64,000 nucleotides of DNA from UBA7957 sp965224675 (GCA_965224675.1 CBDDAA010000004.1:434001-498000), one strand, 5' to 3'; positions 8,633 to 18,132 are shown, counted from the stretch's first letter. Program-made: numbers and translations. Notes: generated from the sequence alone by a model not told the origin.

Positions 8633-9325
8633 TTACAATTTTTGAAACATCAAATCCCAAACACCGTGACCTTTTTCTATTCCCCTACGTTCAAATTTAG
8701 TAAGTAAACGATAGTCAGGGCTGCTGATATAGCTATGTTCAGTCGAACAATTTTTCAGTTTTGCATTAGCAGACAGGTGTTCCAGCATCCACTGGGCATA
8801 TTCCTCCCAATCAGTTGCCATATGCAGGTAACCTCCGGGTTTCAGTTTTTCAGTAATAAGTTGTACAAAAATTTTTTGTACAATCCGTCGTTTGTGATGT
8901 TTTTTCTTGGGCCAAGGGTCAGGGAAAAACAATAATACCCGTTCAAGGGTGTTGTCCTCGATACACTGTTGCAAAACCTCTATCGCATCGTGGCGGATTA
9001 TGCGCAGGTTACAGAGGCTGTTTTTTTCAACTAAATTGAGTAGCTGACCGACACCCGGCAAATGTATTTCAATACCAAGTACGTTAATATTTGGATACAT
9101 TGCAGCAATATGCGCCGTTTGAGAGCCATTACCAAAACCGATTTCTATCCACAGCGGGGCCGACCGGGAGAAGACTCCAGACCAGTTGAAGATGTGCTCC
9201 TGGAATGCAATATTATATTTTGGACCGTGGTTTTCCAAGGCGCGGATCTGTCCTGCTGTGATGCGCCCATTTCTAACCACAAAGCTGCGTATGGACTGAT
9301 TGGTGAGTTTTTGTTCTTCTGTCAT
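8633..9325 (-). CDS. trmB: tRNA (guanine46-N7)-methyltransferase
   Basis: 230-residue class I SAM-dependent methyltransferase that makes m7G46 in the variable loop of tRNA. Seen: IEIGFGNGSQTAHIA (SAM-binding glycine loop), NVLGIEIHLPGVG, and the diagnostic LFFPDPWPKKKHHKRR catalytic/tRNA-binding segment, then GGYLHMATDWEEYA. The frame is open further upstream, to 9430, but ATG 9325 (MTEEQKLTNQSIRSFV) gives the normal family length and N-terminus. Transcribed away from tcdA, which starts 125 bp to the right. No recognisable operon partner follows it. Confidence 0.92.
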   Translation of the reverse strand: MTEEQKLTNQSIRSFVVRNGRITAGQIRALENHGPKYNIAFQEHIFNWSGVFSRSAPLWIEIGFGNGSQTAHIAAMYPNINVLGIEIHLPGVGQLLNLVEKNSLCNLRIIRHDAIEVLQQCIEDNTLERVLLFFPDPWPKKKHHKRRIVQKIFVQLITEKLKPGGYLHMATDWEEYAQWMLEHLSANAKLKNCSTEHSYISSPDYRLLTKFERRGIEKGHGVWDLMFQKL

Positions 9326-9450
9326 CGGATATTGCTTAGGGTAAATTGCACAATTTTCGCGCATTAACTGAATTTCAGCCAAAAACAAAATACAGTGCTT
9401 ACACTGGCTGACTATAACATCATCAATCAACCTGGATCGAAGGAATATAC

Positions 9451-10224
9451 ATGAGTGATATCACATTGCGTTTTTCCGCAGTGACACGTATTTACGGACC
9501 TGATAGTTTAAAGCAGCTGCAGAAAATGAGTGTATGCGTTATTGGTATTGGCGGTGTGGGTTCTTGGGCGGCAGAAGCTTTGGCACGTAGTGGTGTTGGT
9601 AGATTGATATTGATCGACAATGACGATATTAGTGAAAGCAATGTTAATCGTCAGATACATGCCTTAAGTAATACATTGGGACTCGCCAAGGTGGACGTTA
9701 TGGCAGATCGTATCCGGCAGATTAATCCGTACTGCAAAGTGCTTGCGATCGATGATTTGTTGGTGAGTAATAATTTAAACAGGTATCTATTGGCTGACAT
9801 TGATTTTGTCATAGATGCTATTGATAACGTGCGCAACAAGACAGATATAATTTATTATTGCAGACGTAACAGGATACCTGTGGTGACGACAGGTGGAGCC
9901 GGAGGTGCAATGGACCCCAGCATGATAAAAGTTGCTGACCTCAGCAAAACCTGGAATGATCCATTGGCGGCGAAAGTGCGCTCACGCCTGCGTACACAAT
10001 ATGGTTGGACTAAAAATCCCAAAAGGCGTTTTGGTGTTGAATGTGTTTTTTCGACAGAGCAACCACTTTATCCCCAGGCAGATGGTGAGGTTGGTCATCA
10101 AAAGCCGGGTATCAAAGGCGTTTCTCTGGATTGTAGTATGGGTTATGGATCATTGACCCAGGTTACCGCCAGTTTTGGTATGGTTGCAGCATCCAGGGTG
10201 ATTAATCGGTCTTTATGTCGATAA
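9451..10224 (+). CDS. tcdA: tRNA threonylcarbamoyladenosine dehydratase
   Basis: 257-residue E1-like ATP-dependent enzyme (CsdL/TcdA) that cyclises t6A37 of tRNA to ct6A, acting after the TsaD complex (tsaD lies at 29.1 kb). Seen: the nucleotide-binding loop VIGIGGVGSWAAEALARSG (about residues 30-48), IDNDDISESNVNRQIHA with the Arg of the adenylation site, IDAIDNVRNK, and TTGGAGGAMDPS. Length is close to the E. coli protein (268). The sulfur relay partners CsdA/CsdE are not nearby. A potential ribosome binding site (GAAGGAA) sits upstream of the ATG. Confidence 0.92.
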   Translation: MSDITLRFSAVTRIYGPDSLKQLQKMSVCVIGIGGVGSWAAEALARSGVGRLILIDNDDISESNVNRQIHALSNTLGLAKVDVMADRIRQINPYCKVLAIDDLLVSNNLNRYLLADIDFVIDAIDNVRNKTDIIYYCRRNRIPVVTTGGAGGAMDPSMIKVADLSKTWNDPLAAKVRSRLRTQYGWTKNPKRRFGVECVFSTEQPLYPQADGEVGHQKPGIKGVSLDCSMGYGSLTQVTASFGMVAASRVINRSLCR

Positions 10225-10332
10225 ATGATCATGCCAATCTGAGATGCCTTAATGGTCTGGCTGATAGTGTATTGTGTAGCGGTTTTATTGGCTTTGAACT
10301 TGCTTTATCCAAAGGAGCAAAGAGGATTTCAA

Positions 10333-10893
10333 GTGCAAAGCAAAAAACTATTTTTTATCTCCGGTATGGCTTGCACAGCTTTATTATTGTTGACATCATG
10401 CAGTTCAGGCGAAGACTTGGCTCAGGTTTTAAATGAGGCTGAAGATTCAACCCAAACGCTTAGCATGCCAATTGGAACACTGGAGGACGAGACTGCCGAT
10501 CTGGTTATACCCGAGGGTACTAACCTAAGGATTAACTATACTGATCCGGCTTATTCGTTTGTGGTATCTGCAGAATATATACTTCAACAATGGCGAGGTA
10601 TGAAAACCTGCCTGGAAGTTGACGTACCGGATGGCTACATCCTGGTTGAGAGGGAGGTGATTCCACCTGCTCAAGCCACAGATGTTATTCAGTTACCCGA
10701 TCAGTCCTTCGCAGCTTCCGCAACTGACCGTCAGAGCGATGTTTTTATACAGATCCTGGTGGATGATTTCGACCCATCTTTAGATGACAGAGGTTATTTT
10801 TTTCGTCAAATCATCGGGCCCTATATGTGGCGATATAACGGGCTGGATAATCGACGCTATGACCCAAACTGTGCAGCATTTGTAGTTCGATAA
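10333..10893 (+). CDS. Uncharacterised lipoprotein
   Basis: 186-residue protein with a lipoprotein signal: basic start, hydrophobic core FFISGMACTALLLL and lipobox LTSC, so the mature chain would begin at Cys-SSGED. GTG 10333 is chosen because AGAGGA lies 7 nt upstream and it places the signal peptide correctly; the longer frame from 10252 adds an implausible second hydrophobic segment. The mature part is acidic, has two further Cys residues (MKTCLEVD and DPNCAAFVV) that could form a disulfide, and ends in an aromatic-rich block. I do not recognise a family. It follows tcdA by about 110 bp on the same strand; the Gln after the Cys+1 Ser gives no inner-membrane retention signal. Confidence 0.6.
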   Translation: MQSKKLFFISGMACTALLLLTSCSSGEDLAQVLNEAEDSTQTLSMPIGTLEDETADLVIPEGTNLRINYTDPAYSFVVSAEYILQQWRGMKTCLEVDVPDGYILVEREVIPPAQATDVIQLPDQSFAASATDRQSDVFIQILVDDFDPSLDDRGYFFRQIIGPYMWRYNGLDNRRYDPNCAAFVVR

Positions 10894-11073
10894 TCTCGCC
10901 ATCATCCTCAAGGTTTTAGTGCCGTGGTGTTCAAAAAAACGCTATTAATGTAATAGCAACATCTTAGTTTACAAACATTTGACAATCTCGGAACATCCAA
11001 TTCATAACTACTCTTCATCCATGATCCCGCTTACGGTACTATATCCACATTGAAATAGAAACGGGGATAGAAA

Positions 11074-11904
11074 GTGAGCGAAAAAGCCAAACAGGCTGCC
11101 CATATCATTGTTTTCGGTAACGAAAAAGGGGGAACGGGTAAATCCACTACGGCGATGCATGTTGTGGTTACATTATTGAAGAACGGAGCTACTGTGGCTG
11201 TTGTTGATTTGGATTCACGCCAGCGCTCGCTAAATCGTTATATTCAGAATCGGGAAAAATATCAATTACAACATCAACAATCTCTGCCTATCCCCGAATC
11301 ACATGTTGTGCAGGCTTCTGACCTCGCGACCATTGAAGCCAACAACGAGGATGAGAAAAAACGCCTCGGAGATTTGCTGAAAGCATTGTCAGTCCGTCAT
11401 GAGTTCATCGTTATAGACTGCCCGGGTAACGATACCAATTTGTCAAGGTTGGCACATTGCATTGCTGATACGCTGGTAACGCCGCTAAATGATAGCTTTG
11501 TTGATCTGGACCTGCTTGGTGAGGTGGATGATAAAGACTATTCGGTTAAGCGGCTTAGCCACTATAGCGAGACCGTCTGGGAGAGTCGCAAGCAACGTAC
11601 GCTTTATGGCAAGAGTGCGCTGGATTGGGTCGTTATGCGTAACCGAATATCCGCACTGAGTAGCCGCAATATGCAACGGGTTCATGGCGCCATTGAAGAG
11701 TTACAAAAGAGAGTCGCCTTTCGGTACGTACCTGGCCTGACTGAACGCGTTGTATATCGTGAGCTCTTCCCAAAAGGTCTAACTCTGGTTGATATATCTG
11801 AACTAAAAGCGGAAGAGAGAAGCAATCTGTCGCATATAGCTGCTCGTTTTGAGATCAAACAACTGGTAGAGAGTTTGAACTTGCCTGGTATTAGCCTGGT
11901 TTGA
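11074..11904 (+). CDS. MipZ-family ParA-like ATPase
   Basis: 276-residue deviant Walker A ATPase. The P-loop NEKGGTGKSTTAMH (about residues 16-29), the VVDLDSRQRSLNRYIQNR block, IDCPGNDTNLSRLAH (Walker B region), PLNDSFVDLDLLGEVD, WESRKQR, LDWVVMRNR and GLTERVVYRELFPKGLT are the landmarks of MipZ, the ATPase that forms polar gradients via ParB and inhibits FtsZ assembly in alphaproteobacteria. These blocks go well beyond generic ParA similarity. GTG start with a purine-rich GGGGATAG upstream. The gene is not beside parB, a plasmid partition site or chemotaxis or cellulose genes, where other orphan ParAs are found. In this gammaproteobacterial setting the role, and whether it meets Min proteins, is unknown. 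Confidence 0.75.
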   Translation: MSEKAKQAAHIIVFGNEKGGTGKSTTAMHVVVTLLKNGATVAVVDLDSRQRSLNRYIQNREKYQLQHQQSLPIPESHVVQASDLATIEANNEDEKKRLGDLLKALSVRHEFIVIDCPGNDTNLSRLAHCIADTLVTPLNDSFVDLDLLGEVDDKDYSVKRLSHYSETVWESRKQRTLYGKSALDWVVMRNRISALSSRNMQRVHGAIEELQKRVAFRYVPGLTERVVYRELFPKGLTLVDISELKAEERSNLSHIAARFEIKQLVESLNLPGISLV

Positions 11905-11916
11905 TAAAACACGTCA

Positions 11917-12429
11917 CTAGAGTTTTTCTGGTGGATTGATAATTGCCTTAGGTGGTTCCACTTCGCCGACTACATCAAACGGTATAAGTACGGGCCAATT
12001 GGCCAACTTCACTTTACCCTCGACCACGTAGTTCAGGTTGTATTTTTTGGAACTCATCATTGATTGAATTCGAGATAAAAATTTGTCAATTCCAATCGTA
12101 ACGTCAACTTCGACCAGCGCTTCCCCATTTGCTGGAAGTGATACTTCCTTATGGCTCTCGCCTGATGCCATTTCTTGATCAGCAAAAGATGCAATAAATT
12201 CGATTGACTGTAATGGCACATCGTAGGGGTTCGGATTTTTTACTTTAAGTGTAAAAGCCAGCTTTTGTTTGGTAAAGCTGAGGTTAAGAGGCAGTACAGA
12301 TACTACACTAACGATGGGCGGTTTGGGTTTCTTCAATGGCAGGGATGAGCAGGCCGCCAACAGGAATGAAACGCAAATGAATAGTATAGCTGAGGTAAGT
12401 TTGCTGTATTGATCTGTACTGGATGGCAT
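11917..12429 (-). CDS. LEA14-like (WHy domain) lipoprotein
   Basis: 170-residue protein with a lipoprotein signal (TSAILFICVSFLLAAC, lipobox LAAC) followed by one water-stress/hypersensitive-response (LEA type 2) domain. The domain shows the expected beta-sandwich pattern: VSVLPLNLSF, LAFTLKVKNPNPYDVPLQSIEF with the NPN motif, an alternation of strands, and a C-terminal strand with PFDVVGEVE. Bacterial LEA14 lipoproteins are thought to sit in the cell envelope; their function is not established. It is convergent with the MipZ-type gene (12 nt between stops) and lies about 100 bp after rsmE on the same strand. Confidence 0.75.
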   Translation of the reverse strand: MPSSTDQYSKLTSAILFICVSFLLAACSSLPLKKPKPPIVSVVSVLPLNLSFTKQKLAFTLKVKNPNPYDVPLQSIEFIASFADQEMASGESHKEVSLPANGEALVEVDVTIGIDKFLSRIQSMMSSKKYNLNYVVEGKVKLANWPVLIPFDVVGEVEPPKAIINPPEKL

Positions 12430-12531
12430 AGAGATATTATCAATTGGTGGATAATAAGATACGTTTTAGCAGAAGGCAGGCAACTATATCAATAGAAATT
12501 CAGTTTGGGAACTTATAATCACCATAGATTG

Positions 12532-13266
12532 TCACCCTAGATCACCGAATCTGAACTGAAGTACGGAAATTGCCGAGAGACCGGCTGTTTCAGTTCTTAG
12601 CGTTCTGGGTCCAAGTGAAATCGCCATAAAGCCTGCTTTTTCTGCGTTAATAATCTCCTCATCACTCAGGCCGCCCTCGGGACCTACCAGCAGTTCACAG
12701 TGTGAGTTCTTAAGTTCAATTGAGGTGAATGACCTGGTCGCTGAAGGTGCTAACAGTAATCTTGAACCCTCACTGTATGGCAGGCGTTGAAAATAGTCAG
12801 AAAGTTTCATTGGATTTGCCAGCTCTGGAATTACGCTGCGACCTGATTGTTCGCAAGCGCTTTGAATTACCGATTTCCAGTGCATCATTTTTTTTTCAAA
12901 CCGTGAACCCTTAATAGAAATGATTGTACGCTGTGAGAATACAGCTTGTATTTTGGTTACGCCCAGTTCGGTTGACTTTTGTAGTGTAAAATCCATTTTT
13001 TCAGTCCGTGAAATACACTGTATCAATTCAATATTTAATGATGACTCATTCCTGTTCTCGTTTTGTTCGTTGATCTTGATAAGTGTCGATTTCCCACTTT
13101 CAACAATCCTGGATAAGTAATTAAATCCATCACCGTTAAATAAGATCAGATCTTGTCTGGGTTTAAGTCGAAGTGCCTGGCTTGCGTGTCGGCTGGAATT
13201 TTTATCAAGTTCAATTGTTGAACCTGGGCGCAGAATTTGTGGTGTAAAAAGCCGGATTTCACGCAT
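12532..13266 (-). CDS. rsmE: 16S rRNA (uracil1498-N3)-methyltransferase
   Basis: 244-residue SPOUT-class methyltransferase that makes m3U1498 in the 30S decoding region. The N-terminal PUA-like domain (RLFTPQILRPGS, SRHASQALRLKPRQDLILFNG) is followed by the trefoil-knot domain, with the SAM-site motifs LLVGPEGGLSDEEI and LGPRTLRTETAGLSA at the C-terminus. Length is normal. It begins 6 nt after the dnaG stop codon on the same strand, so the two genes are probably cotranscribed. Confidence 0.93.
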   Translation of the reverse strand: MREIRLFTPQILRPGSTIELDKNSSRHASQALRLKPRQDLILFNGDGFNYLSRIVESGKSTLIKINEQNENRNESSLNIELIQCISRTEKMDFTLQKSTELGVTKIQAVFSQRTIISIKGSRFEKKMMHWKSVIQSACEQSGRSVIPELANPMKLSDYFQRLPYSEGSRLLLAPSATRSFTSIELKNSHCELLVGPEGGLSDEEIINAEKAGFMAISLGPRTLRTETAGLSAISVLQFRFGDLG

Positions 13267-13272
13267 GCCCGG

Positions 13273-14991
13273 TTATCTTTTATTGTTGCTAATTGACAGA
13301 AGCCCTTTGCGATGCGCTTCTTCTACCAGCGGCGCATCCTGCCTGCTTGACTGATGTGTCAGTTTGACCATTATATCTACAAATTCCTGTTTTGCTGCTT
13401 CATCAGACACATCCTTTTCACCAGGTAACAGAGGTACTGTTGCAAGCTTGCCAAGTCCTGTAAAATGTTCGCTTTCTCTGAAGTGCTCTAATAACTTGGC
13501 TGTGTTAATTTCATGAGTGTTATTAGACAAAGCAATGAGTTTTTCGAGTAGTTGTCCACCGACTGTGTTTGTATCAAAGTGATGCTGATTTGCTTTAAAC
13601 AGTTGAGAGACCTGGGGGTGTTGCAGAACCAGACTTACAACTCTTCTCATCAATACGGAATGGTTGCCAGAGATCCTGTTTTTTGGGGGTGGTTCTTTTT
13701 CATGTCTATTGGCTGGCTTTGTATTGTCAGGTCTAACCTGCTTTTTCAGCGCAATACCTATCGAAGACTCAACTTCCTGAATGGTGAGGCTTTTATAGAT
13801 TCCAATAGGCATAGAGTTTATTAAGGGTTGAGCCAGTTGAGCCAGCTTTGCCTTATCACCGACTTCGTTCAGGTTAAGTGTATTGCTTAAGTGTTGCAGT
13901 AAAAAGTCTGTCACAGATTGTGCGTTTTTAACCAGTTCAAGAAATACCTGTTTGCCTTGTTTTGAAATAGTACTGTCTGGATCTTCACCGTCAGCAAGAA
14001 AAAGAAAATGAGCATCACGTCCGTCATGCAGCGCCGGTAGTGTAACTTTTAATGCACGCCAGGCGGCATCTCTTCCGGCCCTGTCACCGTCGAAGCAGAA
14101 AACAAGTTTAGGGACACTACGAAAAAGCGTTTCGATATGTGAGCTGGTAGTAGCTGTGCCCAGCGTTGCAACTACATTCTGCACGCCGTATTGTGATAAT
14201 ACAATAACATCCATATAGCCCTCGACAATGAGCATTTCACCCATGTCATGTGCGCTTTTTCTGGCCTCATATAGGCCATAGAGTTCTTCACCTTTATGAA
14301 ACAGACTTGTTTCCGGGGAGTTAAGATATTTGGGTTCACCTTGTTCAAGAATACGTCCGCCGAAGGCGATTACCCGTCCTCGTCGATCAGTAATCGGAAA
14401 CATGATTCTTTCTCTAAAACGATCATAAGCCCGGCCTTCACTGTTTTTAATTTGCATGCCCAGCTTGAGAAGTTGCTCCTCACTCGCCTGGACTGATTTC
14501 TCCAGATTGTTCCAGCCCACAGGTGCATAGCCCAGCTGAAACTTTTTTGCGGTTTCGCCAGATAAGCGGCGCCGTTTCAAATAATCAACTGCTTGCGGAG
14601 TCTGTTTTAATTGTTGATAAAAATAATCGGCACACCGTTGCATGATTTCATACATTGGTTTACGACTGTTCTGCAGATTTGTATTGCTCTGGTCTCGTGG
14701 GACTTCAAGTCCGATTGATTCGGCGAGCTGTTCAATAGCATCAACGAAATGCAGTTGCTCATAATTCATAATGAAGCTAATGGCTGTGCCGTTTGCATGG
14801 CAACCAAAGCAATGATAAAACTGTTTGACTTGACTAACAGTGAACGAGGGGGTCTTTTCGTTGTGAAACGGACAACAGGCTGAATAATTGCTTCCTGATT
14901 TTTTTAAGGGGACGCGAGGCTGGATCACATCAATAATATCGATACGACTGAGAAGCTCGTCTATAAAATCTTGTGGAATCAAACCCGCCAT
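13273..14991 (-). CDS. dnaG: DNA primase
   Basis: 572-residue replicative primase. N-terminal CHC2 zinc-binding domain with ligands C40, H43, C61 and C64, the RNA polymerase domain with TOPRIM motifs (LIVEGYMDVI and VFCFDGDRAGRDAA, about residues 250-345), and a C-terminal helicase-binding region (about 430-560). Length is close to the E. coli enzyme (581). In most gammaproteobacteria dnaG sits between rpsU and rpoD; here rsmE follows it and rpsU lies 14 kb away, next to yqeY. A rho-independent terminator for damX lies about 70 bp upstream, so dnaG must have its own promoter in the remaining gap. Confidence 0.95.
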   Translation of the reverse strand: MAGLIPQDFIDELLSRIDIIDVIQPRVPLKKSGSNYSACCPFHNEKTPSFTVSQVKQFYHCFGCHANGTAISFIMNYEQLHFVDAIEQLAESIGLEVPRDQSNTNLQNSRKPMYEIMQRCADYFYQQLKQTPQAVDYLKRRRLSGETAKKFQLGYAPVGWNNLEKSVQASEEQLLKLGMQIKNSEGRAYDRFRERIMFPITDRRGRVIAFGGRILEQGEPKYLNSPETSLFHKGEELYGLYEARKSAHDMGEMLIVEGYMDVIVLSQYGVQNVVATLGTATTSSHIETLFRSVPKLVFCFDGDRAGRDAAWRALKVTLPALHDGRDAHFLFLADGEDPDSTISKQGKQVFLELVKNAQSVTDFLLQHLSNTLNLNEVGDKAKLAQLAQPLINSMPIGIYKSLTIQEVESSIGIALKKQVRPDNTKPANRHEKEPPPKNRISGNHSVLMRRVVSLVLQHPQVSQLFKANQHHFDTNTVGGQLLEKLIALSNNTHEINTAKLLEHFRESEHFTGLGKLATVPLLPGEKDVSDEAAKQEFVDIMVKLTHQSSRQDAPLVEEAHRKGLLSISNNKR

Positions 14992-15058
14992 AATGGCATT
15001 AAATATACCATGCCTTCCAGGTCTATTGGGGAGCGTTTATGCTGCTTCTTTGCGTAGG

Positions 15059-15101
15059 AAAAACCGTAGTACTCCAACAACGTAGTATTGATGGAGTACT
15101 A
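15059..15101 (-). terminator. Rho-independent terminator after damX
   Basis: Read on the minus strand, TAGTACTCC and GGAGTACTA (15093-15101 and 15067-15075) pair perfectly around a 17-nt loop, followed within 3 nt by TTTTT. It lies about 30 bp past the damX stop codon and separates that transcript from dnaG. Confidence 0.7.
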
Positions 15102-15128
15102 GATAGCAGGTGAGGTGGGTATAACCTT

Positions 15129-16763
15129 TTATGATCTGGTCTTTAACGAATCATGAATACGCTTGATTTGTCGAATCCATGGATTTTTGGTTCTGACTTC
15201 TGAGGGTAATTCCTTGATTGCCTTTTGTGCGTCTTCTATGTCGGAATAAAGTCCATGAATCAGCGCGTACCATATCTCATCTGCACGATTAAATGAAAAA
15301 ATTGAGGTGGGTCCAGGTAATTTTATGTCCCCTAGAAATCGTTCGACTTCTTTTTTGCTACTGGAGGCGATCATTTGTACTGTAAAACGCTCAGGGTTTT
15401 GTAACAGTACCCAATTGTTTGATTCCAGTTGTTTTGTGTTGTTTGGTTTTTTATCGTTTTCTATTTTGGTTTTTTCTGGTTTAGGTGTTTTTTTTGTGTC
15501 TACGGAAATCGAGCTGGATTCTCTAACCGTTGGATTGGGTACCGAATCCGACTTTTCGATGCGGGTAACCACAGGCTGAGGTTTTTCAGTTTTTGATACT
15601 GATTTCGTAGGGTTCTTCTTTGCGATTGATTCAGACTTTGGTGCTGGCTCAGGTTTAACAATTTCTTCCTGCTTTGTTAATATCGGCGCTGCTGGGATAC
15701 TTTGCTGGGCCGATTGGGATGCCTCATCGCTTTGTTTGTTATTCAACCGTTTGGCTTCTGATAACAAAACCAGTCGTGGGGGTTGAGAAAACGCTGTGTT
15801 TACTTGTAGTGCCTCTGTAGTAATAGTTGTCGCTGGTGCATCCTGAGAGGTTTCGTTTTTTTCCATAAACAATAAGCCCGAGATCACAACCAACGTGAGA
15901 GCGACAGCCCCTAAAATATAATTGTTCATCGCCCATCCGGAGGGAGTGCTTGTTGCATCGTCATTGGTTAACGCTTTTTTTAAGAATCTGTTGAGGGTAA
16001 TAGCCGTTTCGATATTCGTTGCTCCAGGTACGCCGGATGATTTTTGGAAAATAGTTGCGAGTTGTTTTGAATCAAGGGGAAGGTGTTCGAAATAACCTGC
16101 TTGATGAAACCGATAGGATAAATAGTCTTTAGTACCTGCCAAATCGAGTCGTGGCAAGGTGAGCAGAGTATGTTCAAGCTTGGCATCTATTGGGATGAGC
16201 TGCGGGACCTTCTTTTCAAATTCATCATTTGCAGCCAAGGCAATATGAAAGGATTGCAATGGGCCATCATCCTTCATATAAAGCATACCCGATACAAGTT
16301 TATACAGCTCTGCAGGCGGCACCCGATGTGCGTCATCAACAAGAATGACGGCCTGTAGGGCTTGATCCTGCAACGATTGCAATTGTCTTGCTAACTGATC
16401 AAGGCATTCTTGCAAATCATCAGGTGCGGGATTTTGGAATGCTTCAAGCATGCCCGCAAATACATTGTAGGCACTAAAATGTTCATTGCCCTCTACAATA
16501 AAGTACTGAACAGACTCATTGGTTCTTGCAATGAGTAGTGACAGTAATGCGGTTTTTCCCGCGCCTTTTACACCCGTAATAATGGGTAATAACTGCGTGT
16601 TGTCGAAAGCGGCATGCACTTGTTTGATAAGCGCGAGGATTGTATCGTCAACATAATAGTTGAAATGCTTCGAGCTGGCATCAAATGGCTGCTGTGGGAT
16701 TGCCAGCGTTGACATTGTTTCATCTGAGAGCAGATGAGTTTCAGCCGTTTCGTTATCGCGCAT
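15129..16763 (-). CDS. damX: DamX-like AAA ATPase with SPOR domain
   Basis: 544-residue inner-membrane division protein. Order: cytoplasmic ExeA-like AAA domain with Walker A GVKGAGKT (64-71) and Walker B VILVDDAH (139-146), a single membrane segment at about 282-300, a long Lys/Pro/Ser-rich periplasmic linker (about 305-455), and a C-terminal SPOR domain (about 465-540, with RFTVQMIASSSKKEVERFL) that would bind denuded peptidoglycan at the septum. Enteric DamX lacks the clear nucleotide site kept here. Position after aroK-aroB is the classical one. A 283-bp gap separates it from aroB, so it may have its own promoter, and a hairpin with a T-run ends the unit. dam and rpe, which follow in enterics, are absent. 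Confidence 0.85.
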   Translation of the reverse strand: MRDNETAETHLLSDETMSTLAIPQQPFDASSKHFNYYVDDTILALIKQVHAAFDNTQLLPIITGVKGAGKTALLSLLIARTNESVQYFIVEGNEHFSAYNVFAGMLEAFQNPAPDDLQECLDQLARQLQSLQDQALQAVILVDDAHRVPPAELYKLVSGMLYMKDDGPLQSFHIALAANDEFEKKVPQLIPIDAKLEHTLLTLPRLDLAGTKDYLSYRFHQAGYFEHLPLDSKQLATIFQKSSGVPGATNIETAITLNRFLKKALTNDDATSTPSGWAMNNYILGAVALTLVVISGLLFMEKNETSQDAPATTITTEALQVNTAFSQPPRLVLLSEAKRLNNKQSDEASQSAQQSIPAAPILTKQEEIVKPEPAPKSESIAKKNPTKSVSKTEKPQPVVTRIEKSDSVPNPTVRESSSISVDTKKTPKPEKTKIENDKKPNNTKQLESNNWVLLQNPERFTVQMIASSSKKEVERFLGDIKLPGPTSIFSFNRADEIWYALIHGLYSDIEDAQKAIKELPSEVRTKNPWIRQIKRIHDSLKTRS

Positions 16764-17046
16764 ATAAATTTGCTCTTGATCCAGTCGGCACAGGCATTAT
16801 CTATTTATAGATCATGTTTTTGATAGAAGCGAAAAAACTTGTATTGTGCAGATTTTATGCTTATCTATAAATTTAGTTGTTGTTAAAGAACAGATTATAG
16901 AGGGATCTGACAACCTTATTGAATAAAACAGATAACCCTATCAGAATCAGGATCTTAACCTTTACTCCCGAAATTGTGTAAATATCCCCTGTATAATACG
17001 TTCATTTATAAATTACTCTGGGCCTGTGCATGCTGCTTATATAGAA

Positions 17047-18132
17047 TTAACGCGTCAATTTGAATGTGCTGATGGATTCACGCAGCATCTGTTCTGAGAA
17101 AGCATTGCTCAATATAGTATGACCAATGCCCTTGAACAAAACCAGATTAAGTGTGTGATCACGAACTTTCTTGTCCTGCGCCATTAAGTCGATGAATTGT
17201 TGTTCCTGCATTTGCTTCGGAGGCGCTGTTGGCAATCCGGCAAGCTCGATAATGTCTACACAGGCATCTTTATCTTGTTTGTTAATCCATCCCAATCGTT
17301 CAGAGAGTTCAGCAGCCATACACATGCCAGCGGCAATGGCCTCACCATGCAACCAATTACCATAGCCCATACCTGTTTCGATAGCATGACCAAAAGTGTG
17401 GCCGAGGTTTAATAAAGCGCGTTGGCCTTTTTCCCGTTCATCTGCCGCGACCACTTCAGCCTTAATCTGGCATGACCGTTCAATGGCATAGGTAAGTGCA
17501 GATTCATCACGCGCAAGTACAGCGTGCATGTTCTTCTTTAGCCACTGATAAAAGGGTTTGTCAATTAACAGCCCATACTTGATAACTTCTGCAATACCTG
17601 CTTTGACTTCTCGCTCATCAAGAGACTTTAGCGTATCAATGTCTGCTATCACGGCACGAGGTTGATGAAAGGCGCCAATCATATTTTTGCCCAGAGGGTG
17701 GTTGATACCTGTTTTTCCGCCTACCGATGAATCAACTTGTGAAAGCAGGGTCGTGGGCACTTGAATAAAATTCACACCGCGTTGATAACTCGCAGCCGCA
17801 AACCCTGCCATGTCACCTATCACGCCGCCACCAAGGGCGATCAGTGTGCAGGTGCGATCAAATCTTAGTTTTAACAGTTTATCGTAAATACGTTCCAAAA
17901 CAGCCAGGGTTTTATATTTTTCGCCATCTGGAAGAACGATGACTTCAGTGCTAAAACCATTAAGTGTATTTTCCAGCCGTTCAAGATAAAGCGGCGCTAC
18001 CGTTTCATTGCTAACGATTAGAACATTTTTCCCGATAATTGCCTGAGTGAACAGCTCACGTTGTCCCAACAAATCGCTTCCAATATATATTGGATAGCTG
18101 CGCTTGCCTAAGTTAATTTTTACTTGTGTCAT
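17047..18132 (-). CDS. aroB: 3-dehydroquinate synthase
   Basis: 361-residue NAD- and metal-dependent enzyme converting DAHP to 3-dehydroquinate, second step of the shikimate pathway. Seen: GGGVIGDMAGFAAASYQRG, VPTTLLSQVDSSVGGKTGIN, the zinc-ligand blocks AEVIKYGLL, LNLGHTFGHAIE and WLHGEAIAAGM, and the usual C-terminal helical region. Length is standard. Its ATG overlaps the aroK stop by 4 nt (translational coupling). Confidence 0.96.
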   Translation of the reverse strand: MTQVKINLGKRSYPIYIGSDLLGQRELFTQAIIGKNVLIVSNETVAPLYLERLENTLNGFSTEVIVLPDGEKYKTLAVLERIYDKLLKLRFDRTCTLIALGGGVIGDMAGFAAASYQRGVNFIQVPTTLLSQVDSSVGGKTGINHPLGKNMIGAFHQPRAVIADIDTLKSLDEREVKAGIAEVIKYGLLIDKPFYQWLKKNMHAVLARDESALTYAIERSCQIKAEVVAADEREKGQRALLNLGHTFGHAIETGMGYGNWLHGEAIAAGMCMAAELSERLGWINKQDKDACVDIIELAGLPTAPPKQMQEQQFIDLMAQDKKVRDHTLNLVLFKGIGHTILSNAFSEQMLRESISTFKLTR

